Origin: ELB16-189 sp018266435
GTDB lineage: Bacteria; Bacteroidota; Bacteroidia; Cytophagales; Cyclobacteriaceae
Length of the DNA: 64,000 nt
NCBI GenBank assembly: GCA_030123525.1
Contig: CP126125.1
Coordinates: 124,001-188,000, forward strand
Reading direction: 5' to 3'
Shown: positions 1 through 8,827 of the stretch, in pieces
How the letters are laid out: every line of letters begins with the position of its first letter
How positions within the stretch are numbered: the first letter of the stretch is position 1
The notes under the pieces: generated by a model
Told to the model about the DNA's origin: nothing
Seen by the model: the letters and a program-made list of their open reading frames with translations, nothing else
The model's database searches: none
Program-made: the position numbers and the translations under genes

Positions 1-34
1 TTCTGACAGGTAACCATTACCCGCAAAACAAAGG

Positions 35-1354
35 TTACAAACCAAACAGTCCTTCATTAAGAAGGTTGAGTGCTTTGTCTTTTTGCGAAGTATCTACCAA
101 TAAAGAAATGTTATTGCTGCTTCCTCCGTAACTGACCATACGAACAGGTACACGGGCAAGTGCTTGAAATACTTCTTTCAACACGCCATCTTTTTCTTCC
201 AGTTTATTTCCTACAATACAGATAATCGTTTGGTTTCTGTCCACTTCAATGGTGCCAAATGATTTCAGGTCATTGAGGATTGCCTCTAAATACTTGCTGT
301 CATCAATGGTAATGGAAACCGCCACCTCAGAAGTAGAGATCATGTCGATCGAGGTTTTGTATTTTTCAAATACCTCAAATACACGTCTCAAAAAACCATA
401 CGCCAGCAGCATGCGCGATGACTTGATGTTGATAGCCGTAATCCCATCTTTGGCAGCTACTGCTTTAAACTGACCGCTTGTTCCTTTCTCGCTGATCAGT
501 GTGCCAAAGGCCTTTTCGTCCATTGTGTTTTTCAGGCGTACGGGAACGTTGTATTTTTGTGCCGGCACAATGGTAGACGGGTGTAAAATCTTGGCACCGA
601 AATAAGCCAATTCAGAGGCTTCATCAAAAGTGAGTTCCGCAATAGGTATGGTCTTTTTTACTATGCGAGGATCGTTGTTGTGCATACCATCAATGTCAGT
701 CCAGATTTGGATTTCTTCTGCACGGATAGCTGCCCCAATCAACGATGCCGTATAATCACTCCCTCCTCTTTTTAAATTATCAATTTCATTCTGATGGTTG
801 CGGCAAATGTATCCTTGTGTAATCAATAAATTGGCCGAAGCCATGGTTTCCAAGATCGGTTTTAGCCGATCGGCTATTTTTTCCAGTTCGGGTTCCTGGT
901 TTTCATCAATCGACATAAAATGCAAAGCCGGCAACAACCGGGCATTGATTTTTTGTTCCTGGCAATGGTGATAAAACAATTCGGTAGAAATCAACTCGCC
1001 TTGTGCCAGCAACTCACGATAGCCGCGATCGTCAAATTTGCCGGCTGCCAGCAACCGTAATAAACTGAAATACCGGCTCACAATTTCTTCACCAACGGCC
1101 TGATAGGCAGACGATGTAAACAATTCTTTGATGAATACCTGGTAATGTTTTTCTAAAGAACTGATTTCAGACTCGGCTGTTACGGTCTGGCCTGCCAACA
1201 GTGCATCACCAATTTTTACCAATACATTGGTAGTACCACTCAGTGCAGAGAGCACCACAATTTTTCGCCCTTGCATCTCAGTTACCAGATGGGCTATTTT
1301 TTTCATTCTTTCGGGCTTACCCACGGAAGTCCCGCCAAATTTTACCACCAGCAT
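35..1354 (-). CDS. lysC: Aspartate kinase (LysC/ThrA-type)
   Basis: Phosphorylates L-aspartate with ATP, the first step toward lysine, threonine, methionine and diaminopimelate; cytosolic. The N-terminal kinase signature KFGGTSVG is at residues 5-12, an LKRGGSDYTASL segment lies near residue 195 and WTDIDGM follows, all typical of the amino-acid kinase fold. The last ~130 residues look like the paired ACT domains that give feedback control by end products. At 439 aa it is a monofunctional aspartokinase, without a homoserine dehydrogenase domain. The start at 1354 fits a TATCTTTG -7 box on the minus strand at 1374-1381, about 20 bp upstream. The gene is divergent from malate dehydrogenase. The pathway inhibitor cannot be told from the sequence. 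Confidence 0.93.
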   Translation of the reverse strand: MLVVKFGGTSVGKPERMKKIAHLVTEMQGRKIVVLSALSGTTNVLVKIGDALLAGQTVTAESEISSLEKHYQVFIKELFTSSAYQAVGEEIVSRYFSLLRLLAAGKFDDRGYRELLAQGELISTELFYHHCQEQKINARLLPALHFMSIDENQEPELEKIADRLKPILETMASANLLITQGYICRNHQNEIDNLKRGGSDYTASLIGAAIRAEEIQIWTDIDGMHNNDPRIVKKTIPIAELTFDEASELAYFGAKILHPSTIVPAQKYNVPVRLKNTMDEKAFGTLISEKGTSGQFKAVAAKDGITAINIKSSRMLLAYGFLRRVFEVFEKYKTSIDMISTSEVAVSITIDDSKYLEAILNDLKSFGTIEVDRNQTIICIVGNKLEEKDGVLKEVFQALARVPVRMVSYGGSSNNISLLVDTSQKDKALNLLNEGLFGL

Positions 1355-1373
1355 AGTCTGTCAATTAAGGCGA

Positions 1374-1404
1374 CAAAGATATTGGCCACCGACTAAAATG
1401 AAAG
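1374..1404 (-). promoter_or_regulatory. Bacteroidota-type promoter of the aspartate kinase gene
   Basis: Read on the minus strand, TATCTTTG (1374-1381) matches the TAnnTTTG -7 consensus. Nineteen bases further upstream is CTTT (1401-1404), a partial match to the TTTG -33 box. It lies directly before the ATG at 1354. Confidence 0.55.
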
Positions 1405-1496
1405 GTTACCTTTTATATTTTATTGAGAAATGTCTTTCTTTTTAAAACTCTTGAATGATAAATTGCCGCCCTTATACACTTTAAAATTATAATCCC

Positions 1497-2429
1497 ATGA
1501 AAATAACCGTTGTTGGTGCAGGTAATGTAGGTGCTACATGTGCCGATGTGCTGGCTTACCGCGAAATAGCCAACGAAATCGTTTTAGTTGATATCAAAGA
1601 GGGTCTGGCCGAAGGCAAAGCGCTTGATATCTGGCAGAAGGCCCCCATCAACTTGTACGACAGCCGCACCACCGGCTCAACCAATGATTACTCCAAGAGT
1701 GCTAACTCAGATGTAGTCGTGATCACCTCAGGCCTGCCGCGAAAACCTGGCATGACACGCGATGACCTGATCAGCACCAATGCGGGCATTGTAAAAACGG
1801 TTACTGAAAACGTGGTGAAACACTCGCCCAACGCCATCATCATTGTGGTGAGCAATCCGCTCGATGTGATGACTTACCAGGCACATTTGATTTCAAAATT
1901 TCCGCGCACTCGTGTGATGGGTATGGCCGGCATTTTAGACACGGCCCGCTACCGCGCATTTTTAGCAGAAGCCTTAAATGTTTCACCAAAGGATATTCAA
2001 GCCATGATTTTAGGCGGGCATGGCGATACCATGGTGCCGCTTCCCCGTTATACCACCTTGGGTGGAATTCCGGTAACAGAACTGATTGCCCAAGACAAAC
2101 TGAATGCCATCATTGAACGTACCAAAGTAGGCGGTGGTGAGTTAGTAAAGTTGATGGGCACTTCAGCATGGTATGCTCCGGGCTCTGCCGCAGCGCAAAT
2201 GGTGGAAGCCATAGTAAAAGACCAACGCAGGGTATTGCCTGTGTGCATACGTCTGGATGGTGAGTATGGAATAAAAGACTGTTATTTGGGTGTACCCGTA
2301 ATTCTTGGTAAAAACGGAGTGGAGCAAGTGATTGAGCTGCAACTCAACCATCAGGAAAAAGCATTGCTTGAAACAAGCCGCAAGCACGTGAAGGAAGTGA
2401 TGGATGTACTGGATAAATTACCTAAGTAA
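1497..2429 (+). CDS. mdh: Malate dehydrogenase (LDH-like)
   Basis: NAD-dependent interconversion of malate and oxaloacetate in the TCA cycle; cytosolic. The Rossmann dinucleotide motif GAGNVGATCAD begins at residue 7, and Asp32 at the end of strand 2 predicts NAD preference. Substrate-binding arginines are visible at 82, 88 and 151, the catalytic Asp148 in GILDTAR, and the catalytic His175 in GGHGDTMVPL. Residues 82 and 88 lie in PRKPGMTRDDL, where Arg in place of the lactate-dehydrogenase Gln marks malate rather than lactate specificity. The 310-aa length is standard for the homotetrameric MDH type. It is followed after 24 bp by a small exported protein on the same strand. No perfect -7 box is visible before it. 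Confidence 0.96.
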   Translation: MKITVVGAGNVGATCADVLAYREIANEIVLVDIKEGLAEGKALDIWQKAPINLYDSRTTGSTNDYSKSANSDVVVITSGLPRKPGMTRDDLISTNAGIVKTVTENVVKHSPNAIIIVVSNPLDVMTYQAHLISKFPRTRVMGMAGILDTARYRAFLAEALNVSPKDIQAMILGGHGDTMVPLPRYTTLGGIPVTELIAQDKLNAIIERTKVGGGELVKLMGTSAWYAPGSAAAQMVEAIVKDQRRVLPVCIRLDGEYGIKDCYLGVPVILGKNGVEQVIELQLNHQEKALLETSRKHVKEVMDVLDKLPK

Positions 2430-2453
2430 TAGGCATCATCGCGCCATGGAATT

Positions 2454-2990
2454 ATGAAACGCGTTACTGCTTTATTCCTGGCCACGGTTTTTATATATAA
2501 CATAGTCGGTTATTACGCCATCTATGTCACCCTGGTACAGCATGCAGATGCCCAAGCCGAACAGTCCATCGATGACAACTCCTATGACAAGGCCTGCACG
2601 ATCACGTTCAAATTTCCCCTTACCATGCCCTACCCCATACAAAATGGGGTAGAGCGGGTAACCGGTGAGTTTGAAATGTCGGGTGAGTTTTTCAAACTGG
2701 TGGAGCAGCGGTATGAAAACGATACGCTGTACATTGTCTGCCTGAAAAGTATTGATCGCAAAAAGGCTGCTGATCTGTTAAGTCAAGCGGTAAACTATTC
2801 CACCGATTCGCGCACTTCGTCAGGCCCAAACATCAAATTAAACTCAGTTATTCTCAAAGATTTTAATTCATCTTTTTTTACGGATATTCCTCTTCTACAC
2901 TGGGTTGCTGTTTCAAACGGTATTATTGAACCCACACTCCTTTACACTTCCCTTGCACAATCGGTGCCCACTCCCCCACCTAATTGTTAG
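2454..2990 (+). CDS. Small exported protein of unknown function
   Basis: I do not recognise a family. The 178-aa product begins with a hydrophobic stretch (residues 5-30, rich in L, F, I, Y, V) that could be a signal peptide or membrane anchor. The rest is a mixed, soluble-looking domain ending in a Pro-rich tail with a terminal Cys. It lies 24 bp after malate dehydrogenase and 159 bp before a TonB receptor on the same strand. Small exported proteins directly upstream of TonB receptors are common in this phylum, so a link to the receptor is more likely than one to mdh. That is inference from position only. Confidence 0.6.
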   Translation: MKRVTALFLATVFIYNIVGYYAIYVTLVQHADAQAEQSIDDNSYDKACTITFKFPLTMPYPIQNGVERVTGEFEMSGEFFKLVEQRYENDTLYIVCLKSIDRKKAADLLSQAVNYSTDSRTSSGPNIKLNSVILKDFNSSFFTDIPLLHWVAVSNGIIEPTLLYTSLAQSVPTPPPNC

Positions 2991-3149
2991 CCCGGCACCA
3001 GGGTTTTCGTCAACTTGATAGCTTAAACTGGCAATCACGCATAATTCGGTTTATCTAAGTCTGCCGCGAATAAATCGGTGTACGCTTATGCGTATGAGTT
3101 GTAACCCTTATACATCATTACCAATCGCATCAACTTATAAAAAAAAATT

Positions 3150-5372
3150 ATGACCAGGTACTCATCGCATGTATTAATAGTCCTCTCCTCAAAAGTTACT
3201 TTAATATTCCTTTTACTTTTAACTACAGCATCCTTTGTTTTCAGTCAAGCAACTCAAGATACACTTCAGATAAAAAAATTGTCTCCTGTTATCGTGGAAG
3301 ATAAACAGCAACAACATTTATCGAGTGTAGAAAATCTTTTTATCTATGCCGGAAAAAAAACCAACATAGTTACTCCTGACCCGGGCAATGCTAACCTTGC
3401 CCAGAACATTGGGCGAATGGCCTTCGCACAAGTGCCGGGCATCAACGTTTGGGACATGGATGGTGCGGGTACCCAGATCAACATTGGAACCCGGGCCACC
3501 GATATGCATCGCTCCATTGAAATGAATATGCGCCAAAATGGATACAATACCAACTCAGATATGTTCGGCTATCCCGAAGACCACTACACCCCACCCATGC
3601 AAGGCATCGGCAAAATTGAAGTGGTGCGTGGTTCGTCCGCTCTTCAGTTTGGTAGCCAATTTGGTGGAATGGTCAACTACAAAATGAAACAGGGTGACAG
3701 TACAAAACAGTTTTCGTTGGAAAGTGAACAAACGGCAGGTGCCTACAATTTTTTTAATTCATACAATGCCATAGGCGGCACCGTAAATAAAATCAATTAC
3801 TACGCCTATTATGACAACCGCCACGGAGATGGCTGGCGACCTAATGCCGCATTCAATTACCACGCTTATTATTCCAACATCAACTGGAAAGTAAATCGTA
3901 AACTAAATCTCTCGTTTCAATTTTCAAGAATGGATTATGTACAACAAATAGCAGGGGGACTAACCGATTCACAGTTTCAAATAAACCCACGCCAATCCAA
4001 CCGAGCAAGAAATTATTTCAACCCGATCATCAACATTCCTGCTATTACTTTAGATTATTTTCTTTCAAAAAGAACCAAAATGCAGATTACTTCTCATGTA
4101 TTGTTTGGCGAACGTAACAGTGTACAATTCATCAACACACCCCTGGTGGCTGATACCTTCAATACGTCTATGAATTCGCTTAACCCCCGGCAAGTTGACC
4201 GCGACTACTACAACGGATTTACCACCGAAGCCCGGTTGCTACACCACTACACCCTCGGCAACATAAGCAGCAGCCTGGCCGGAGGGATTCGCTATTTTAC
4301 TGAGATGACTAACCGCATGCAAAAAGGAGTAGGAACTACCGGCTCAGACTTTGATCTGAGTTTGGTTAATCCTTACGGTATCCGTTTGAATTTACACACA
4401 CAGAACTATGCCTTGTTTGCCGAAAATTTAGTTCAACTGTCGCCTCGTCTTTTGGTAATTCCCGGATTTCGCTATGAAGTAATTCATTCATCCATGACCG
4501 GTGTAATCAATCACGCCACGGTTCCCGTTTCGTACCAAGCCACCCGAAATTTTCCTCTTTTCGGATTAGGCTTTCAATATGAAGTCACCCGGTCAAGTGA
4601 ATTCTATGGAAATATTTCGCAGGCCTATCGTCCATTTTTATATGCCAACATCACCCCGGCCACACAACTGGGGGTGATCAATCCTAATTTAAAAGACAGC
4701 AAAGGGTATAATATCGATATCGGCTACCGCGGCTCGTATAGCAATGTTGTCCGGTTCGATATCAATGCCTATTACCTATATTATGGTGATCGCATCGGGC
4801 AACTGAACATGGTTAACCCCAGCACCAACACCACATATTTACTGACTACCAACATTGGCAATGCCGTTTCTCAAGGAATTGAGGCGTACCTCAGCGTTTC
4901 ACTGGTTAGTTTGATAGCGAGTCATGTATCTACGTTCGATATGCGTATTTTTAATTCAATGACTTACAATCACGCCCGCTATGTTACCGGAGAAATGAAT
5001 TACAGTGGCGTGAACAAGACACTGACAGGAAACCACCTGGAGGGTGTACCCGATTGGATCAACCGCACAGGACTTGAATTGCGATTTAAAAAAGTAACAT
5101 CTACCCTTCAGTCCAGTTATGTAAGCAAAAATTTCAGCGATGCCAACAATACAGTATTTGATGCCACCGGTGCTACAGGTGTGGTGCCCAGCTACCAGGT
5201 ATGGGATTGGGCGTTTTCATACCAGTTTCTCCAATCCTATAAAATTTCTTGTGGAGTGAATAACCTGACCAATCTTTTGTATTTCACTCGCAGAATAAAT
5301 ATGTATCCGGGTCCGGGTATTCTTCCGGCCGATGGGCGGACTTTTTATTTTTCACTTGGACTAAAAATTTAA
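3150..5372 (+). CDS. TonB-dependent outer membrane receptor, FecA-like
   Basis: Outer membrane barrel that imports a metal chelate or other scarce ligand using energy from TonB. It opens with a long, strongly hydrophobic signal peptide (about residues 9-33, ending near SQA). The plug domain follows (about 60-180), with GINVWDMDGAGTQINIGTR and the conserved IGKIEVVRGSSALQFGSQFGG near its end. The remainder is a 22-strand-type barrel finishing in an aromatic strand (FYFSLGLKI). The 740-aa length and wording such as LLVIPGFRYEVIHSSM fit the Fe(III)-dicitrate receptor group. There is no N-terminal signalling domain and no anti-sigma gene beside it. The ligand is not determined; the downstream small proteins may belong to the same unit. 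Confidence 0.88.
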   Translation: MTRYSSHVLIVLSSKVTLIFLLLLTTASFVFSQATQDTLQIKKLSPVIVEDKQQQHLSSVENLFIYAGKKTNIVTPDPGNANLAQNIGRMAFAQVPGINVWDMDGAGTQINIGTRATDMHRSIEMNMRQNGYNTNSDMFGYPEDHYTPPMQGIGKIEVVRGSSALQFGSQFGGMVNYKMKQGDSTKQFSLESEQTAGAYNFFNSYNAIGGTVNKINYYAYYDNRHGDGWRPNAAFNYHAYYSNINWKVNRKLNLSFQFSRMDYVQQIAGGLTDSQFQINPRQSNRARNYFNPIINIPAITLDYFLSKRTKMQITSHVLFGERNSVQFINTPLVADTFNTSMNSLNPRQVDRDYYNGFTTEARLLHHYTLGNISSSLAGGIRYFTEMTNRMQKGVGTTGSDFDLSLVNPYGIRLNLHTQNYALFAENLVQLSPRLLVIPGFRYEVIHSSMTGVINHATVPVSYQATRNFPLFGLGFQYEVTRSSEFYGNISQAYRPFLYANITPATQLGVINPNLKDSKGYNIDIGYRGSYSNVVRFDINAYYLYYGDRIGQLNMVNPSTNTTYLLTTNIGNAVSQGIEAYLSVSLVSLIASHVSTFDMRIFNSMTYNHARYVTGEMNYSGVNKTLTGNHLEGVPDWINRTGLELRFKKVTSTLQSSYVSKNFSDANNTVFDATGATGVVPSYQVWDWAFSYQFLQSYKISCGVNNLTNLLYFTRRINMYPGPGILPADGRTFYFSLGLKI

Positions 5373-5423
5373 TTTACTTTATGACCTTTTCTGATCCGAA
5401 ACATTATTTTAATTCATTACCAC

Positions 5424-5741
5424 ATGCCGCACATTGATCTACCCAAAGAATATCCGGGCATTCGCAGCCATGAGCGGAGCGAATTTATCGTTTACATAGT
5501 ACAACAGAGTGGTAAAGCGGCACAAGCCAAACAAGTTCAGCAGGCGTGCCACGCAGGAGCCACCGATATTGAAATACACAATACCGTGATGATTGCTGCA
5601 GTCTTCTGCATGTTTAACCGGCATGTAGATGGTTTAGCTGCCTGGGCTCTTGATGATCCGGCAACTTATGACCGCATAGGTAAACAACGAGCTGAAGAAA
5701 GGTACTATACTGCTCCGTTTAAAGTAGAACCCAAACATTGA
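5424..5741 (+). CDS. Shortened carboxymuconolactone decarboxylase-like protein
   Basis: The first 14 residues (MPHIDLPKEYPGIR) and the segment from GATDIEIHNTV through FCMFNRHVDGLAAW to the end match both ends of carboxymuconolactone-decarboxylase/AhpD-fold proteins that I know at about 190 aa. The middle ~80 residues of that family, which hold the redox CxxC...H centre, are absent: PGIR is followed almost at once by the QQSGKA...GATD helix. The DNA has no room or second reading frame for the missing part, so this is an internal deletion rather than a frameshift. It is therefore probably catalytically dead, either a decaying gene or a retained half-fold oligomerisation module. It sits 51 bp after the TonB receptor and 15 bp before the DUF3179 gene, likely one operon. 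Confidence 0.7.
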   Translation: MPHIDLPKEYPGIRSHERSEFIVYIVQQSGKAAQAKQVQQACHAGATDIEIHNTVMIAAVFCMFNRHVDGLAAWALDDPATYDRIGKQRAEERYYTAPFKVEPKH

Positions 5742-5756
5742 TCAATAAACAGTATT

Positions 5757-6902
5757 ATGAAAAAATTATTTTACATCGGTGTGGCTGGATTGGCCTTGTT
5801 TGAAATAGCTAATGTGTATTTTATTATGCCCATGCCGGGCAGCCAACGAATGAACAGTTTAGGCTTTGCCTATTTTCTGTATTCCTACCGATGGGTGTTC
5901 CGAATTATTTTTGGACTTGGTATAATCAGCGGATTAGCTCCTGCTTTTAAGGGGAAGAGAAAATGGGTACCCGTTTTGTTGTTGATCACCAGTGCGGGTA
6001 TTACTTATGTTTTCAATTTTATCATGTCGGCCGACCAAATGTTTCTTCAACCCAAGCAACTGGTGTTTCAATCAAAAGAAGGAAACACATTGAACGACAG
6101 TAGTGTGGTGGTGGGTGTTGTGAATAACGGCCAGGTTAAGGCCTATCCGGTGCGGCTCATTTTATATCATCACCAGGTGCAAGACACCATTGGGGGTAAA
6201 CACATTATCGCTACCTATTGCAACGTTTGCCGCACGGGAAGAGTGTATGAGCCGATCGTAAAAGGTAAATTCGAAAAATTCCGTTTAGTAGGCATGGATC
6301 ACTTCAATGCCATGCTTGAAGATATGAGCACCCAAAGTTGGTGGCGTCAAGTAAATGGCGAAGCCGTAACCGGCAAACTGAAAGGTGAAGTACTGCCTGA
6401 AATGGAATCCATGCAGATGACCATTAAAAAATTATTTGAGCTTTTTCCCAATGCCCGGGTCATGCAGGAAGACATAACCTCAAAATCACACTACGATACA
6501 TTGGGGAGGTTTGAAAAAGGAAAGAGCAAAGGCAACCTTACCCGCACCGACAGTGTATCGTGGCAAGATAAATCGTGGGTTGTTGGAGTGGAAGTAACCG
6601 GAAAAACCAAAGCCTACGATTGGAACCAACTGAAAAAAATGCGGATCATCAATGATATGGTGGGCAACCAGCCCATTGCATTGGTGTTGGCATCTGACAA
6701 CCAAAGTTATTTTGCATTCGCCCGCAAAACGAATGAAGCCTATACGCTAAAAAATGATTCAATTTTCTCTGCCGATAACGTGTTTGATTTTTCAGGCCGG
6801 GGGATTACCCACCCGGCCCAACACCTGAAGCGGCTCAAAGCTTCGCAAGAATTTTGGCACAGTTGGAAAACGTTTTACCCGGATACAGAAGTGTTCAAAT
6901 AA
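5757..6902 (+). CDS. DUF3179-domain membrane protein
   Basis: The N-terminus has three likely membrane helices (residues about 3-24, 43-62 and 72-90). After them comes a DUF3179 domain, recognisable from VVGVVNNGQVKAYPVRLILYHHQVQDTIGGKHIIATYCNVCRTGRVYE in order, and from WWRQVNGEAVTGKLKG further on. The family function is unknown; the conserved CNVCRTG segment with two cysteines suggests a metal or redox site facing the periplasm. A second repeat of the fold seems to begin near KSWVVGVEVTGKTKAYDW. It follows the shortened CMD-like gene by 15 bp, and the TonB receptor, CMD-like and DUF3179 genes are probably co-transcribed. No enzyme activity is claimed. Confidence 0.8.
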   Translation: MKKLFYIGVAGLALFEIANVYFIMPMPGSQRMNSLGFAYFLYSYRWVFRIIFGLGIISGLAPAFKGKRKWVPVLLLITSAGITYVFNFIMSADQMFLQPKQLVFQSKEGNTLNDSSVVVGVVNNGQVKAYPVRLILYHHQVQDTIGGKHIIATYCNVCRTGRVYEPIVKGKFEKFRLVGMDHFNAMLEDMSTQSWWRQVNGEAVTGKLKGEVLPEMESMQMTIKKLFELFPNARVMQEDITSKSHYDTLGRFEKGKSKGNLTRTDSVSWQDKSWVVGVEVTGKTKAYDWNQLKKMRIINDMVGNQPIALVLASDNQSYFAFARKTNEAYTLKNDSIFSADNVFDFSGRGITHPAQHLKRLKASQEFWHSWKTFYPDTEVFK

Positions 6903-7043
6903 GGATAAGCATTGCATATCTCTGCTAGTGACACCGTTAGTCGCACAAGCCTTGCTACACATTTAACTTGCACTGCCAACTGAAAGAACGAAAACCTCCT
7001 TTTCTTTAACCTTTGTGTTGCCCTCAGAAATGATTCAACAAAA

Positions 7044-7068
7044 AAGGCTGCCCTTTTGAGGCAGCCTT
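7044..7068 (-). terminator. Intrinsic terminator after the SusC/SusD pair
   Basis: A 9-bp perfect stem (AAGGCTGCC at 7044-7052 with GGCAGCCTT at 7060-7068) has a 7-nt loop. Read on the minus strand it is followed by TTTTTTG, a good rho-independent terminator for susCD. On the plus strand it is followed by a broken T run, so it may also act on the DUF3179 operon. Confidence 0.8.
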
Positions 7069-7093
7069 ACTTTTGTTTACCCTTGAAAGGGTA

Positions 7094-8806
7094 TCAATAA
7101 TTGGGGTTAGTAATTGGTGCACTGCTGGCTGATGGCGGATTCAACACCGTTTCATCTGCCGGAATATCCCAATAATCTAAGAAATTATAATTAATGGTTG
7201 CATTGGTATTCACCGTACCGGCATGGATAACCACTTGTTTATAATTGCCACCGCCTAACGAAACATCATAACTCCATCCATACCTGCGGTTATCATAAAA
7301 TGAAAGCCCGCGAAATGCTAAAGAAACCCTGCGCTCTGAAACCAATTCAGTTAAGGCTTGAGCCAGTGTTTTTCCGTTGCCAATAGGCGCAAGACCTGCT
7401 CCCATATAAGTTCTAACGGCATCGATGGATGCTACACCCAAATCGATATTGCCAGACTGGATGTTTGCCTCGGCCTTCATCAACTCATTCTCTTCATAGC
7501 TGCTTGCAATCACCACCTCGTAAGCACCGGGTGTGCGGTTGCCATAAACATACGAGCTGTTAGCTCCCGTTCCACCATTCACCATAGTATAGCGGGTAGT
7601 GTATGCATAGTTATCAGTATAGGCTGAACTTGTATTAAAATTATTTACAAAACGTGCATCACCCCGGCTGGATAGATAACTGAGAAACCGTTCGCTTATT
7701 TTAAAGGTCGAAGAGCTGGCTTTGGCTGCGGTTTGTGCAGCTACATTACCAGAGGTAGCCGTAAAAATAGTATTTGACGATATGGCTGTGCTACGTGCTG
7801 TAAATATCTTATCGCCTTGCTGCACTCCATTTGTGGTGAGTGTGAGAATGCTCGCCCAGTCTGCTGATTGCATCGGAGTCATCAATGACTTAGTGATCGG
7901 TGATCCGGGAACCCCATTTACAAACGTAGAGAGTTTATTAACCAATATGTTGCGGGCTAACATGGTGTTGATGTTTCGTATAAACATATCCGGATCCATT
8001 ACGCCACCGTTACCCACCTGGCAAATGCTTGGAATGAGTTCACCCAATACTGAGTTGTACGTAGGTAAATCCATACTGGCCTTAATTGTCTGCAATGTGG
8101 TAATCGCCAGATTAAAATAATAATTAGATCTGGCAATGATTGCACTTTTATCCACATAGTCATTAGTTATTTTTGTGCTCGCTGTAACCGATGGGCTAGC
8201 ATCATCAGCTATAATACCCGAAACATATAATGACCCAATCCCTGCATAGGCATATCCTTTCCACCAATAGCAGAAGGCCTGAATAGTAGCTATGCTGGTT
8301 GCTTTATCCATGTTGTATTGAATATGATCAGTATTTGCTAAAATCTGATTGCAAGCATTATTCAGTGCATACATATTGCCCCATTGATAGTACAACAAAT
8401 TGTTACCCGCACCAGATGCAGCCCGGCTGTTATATACCCGGATAATATCCACTTGCTTCGCAGGGTTGTTCAATACGGAAGCATCATCTAACGTGATGGA
8501 CAACGGTTGGGCAATATTTGTAATCTGATTGTTTGATGCACTAGCCCCTATATTATCCGCCATCAATTCATGGTATCCCCAGGGCAAAGAGAAATAGCTG
8601 TCTCCCAACCAATCAGCACCTCGGCTAAATCCTACATTATAAATCCCTCCCTGAATAAATGAAACAAATCCTGATTCATCTACAACGCTGCCGGCAAGAG
8701 TAGGTGCATTAGGGTTATCCAAGTTTAACTCTTCCTTGCAGCCCATTGGGCCTAGCAGCATAACCGCTGCTATTAACCCATACAATTTTATATTTCCTTT
8801 TTTCAT
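7094..8806 (-). CDS. SusD/RagB-family nutrient-binding outer membrane lipoprotein
   Basis: Surface lipoprotein that caps a SusC-type transporter and binds its glycan, peptide or other ligand. The lipobox ends at Cys23 (LLGPMGC), followed by acidic residues. The 570-aa helical, Tyr/Asn/Ser-rich sequence has SusD features: an early NxxLDNPN segment, TPR-like helices, and the C-terminal VSERRVSLAFRGLSFYDNRRYGW motif common to the RagB/SusD family. It lies 21 bp downstream of the SusC gene, the usual operon order. There is no glycoside hydrolase, protease, sulfatase or regulator nearby, so the substrate cannot be inferred. Confidence 0.92.
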   Translation of the reverse strand: MKKGNIKLYGLIAAVMLLGPMGCKEELNLDNPNAPTLAGSVVDESGFVSFIQGGIYNVGFSRGADWLGDSYFSLPWGYHELMADNIGASASNNQITNIAQPLSITLDDASVLNNPAKQVDIIRVYNSRAASGAGNNLLYYQWGNMYALNNACNQILANTDHIQYNMDKATSIATIQAFCYWWKGYAYAGIGSLYVSGIIADDASPSVTASTKITNDYVDKSAIIARSNYYFNLAITTLQTIKASMDLPTYNSVLGELIPSICQVGNGGVMDPDMFIRNINTMLARNILVNKLSTFVNGVPGSPITKSLMTPMQSADWASILTLTTNGVQQGDKIFTARSTAISSNTIFTATSGNVAAQTAAKASSSTFKISERFLSYLSSRGDARFVNNFNTSSAYTDNYAYTTRYTMVNGGTGANSSYVYGNRTPGAYEVVIASSYEENELMKAEANIQSGNIDLGVASIDAVRTYMGAGLAPIGNGKTLAQALTELVSERRVSLAFRGLSFYDNRRYGWSYDVSLGGGNYKQVVIHAGTVNTNATINYNFLDYWDIPADETVLNPPSASSAPITNPNY

Positions 8807-8827
8807 ATCGTCAATATTTTTATCTTA

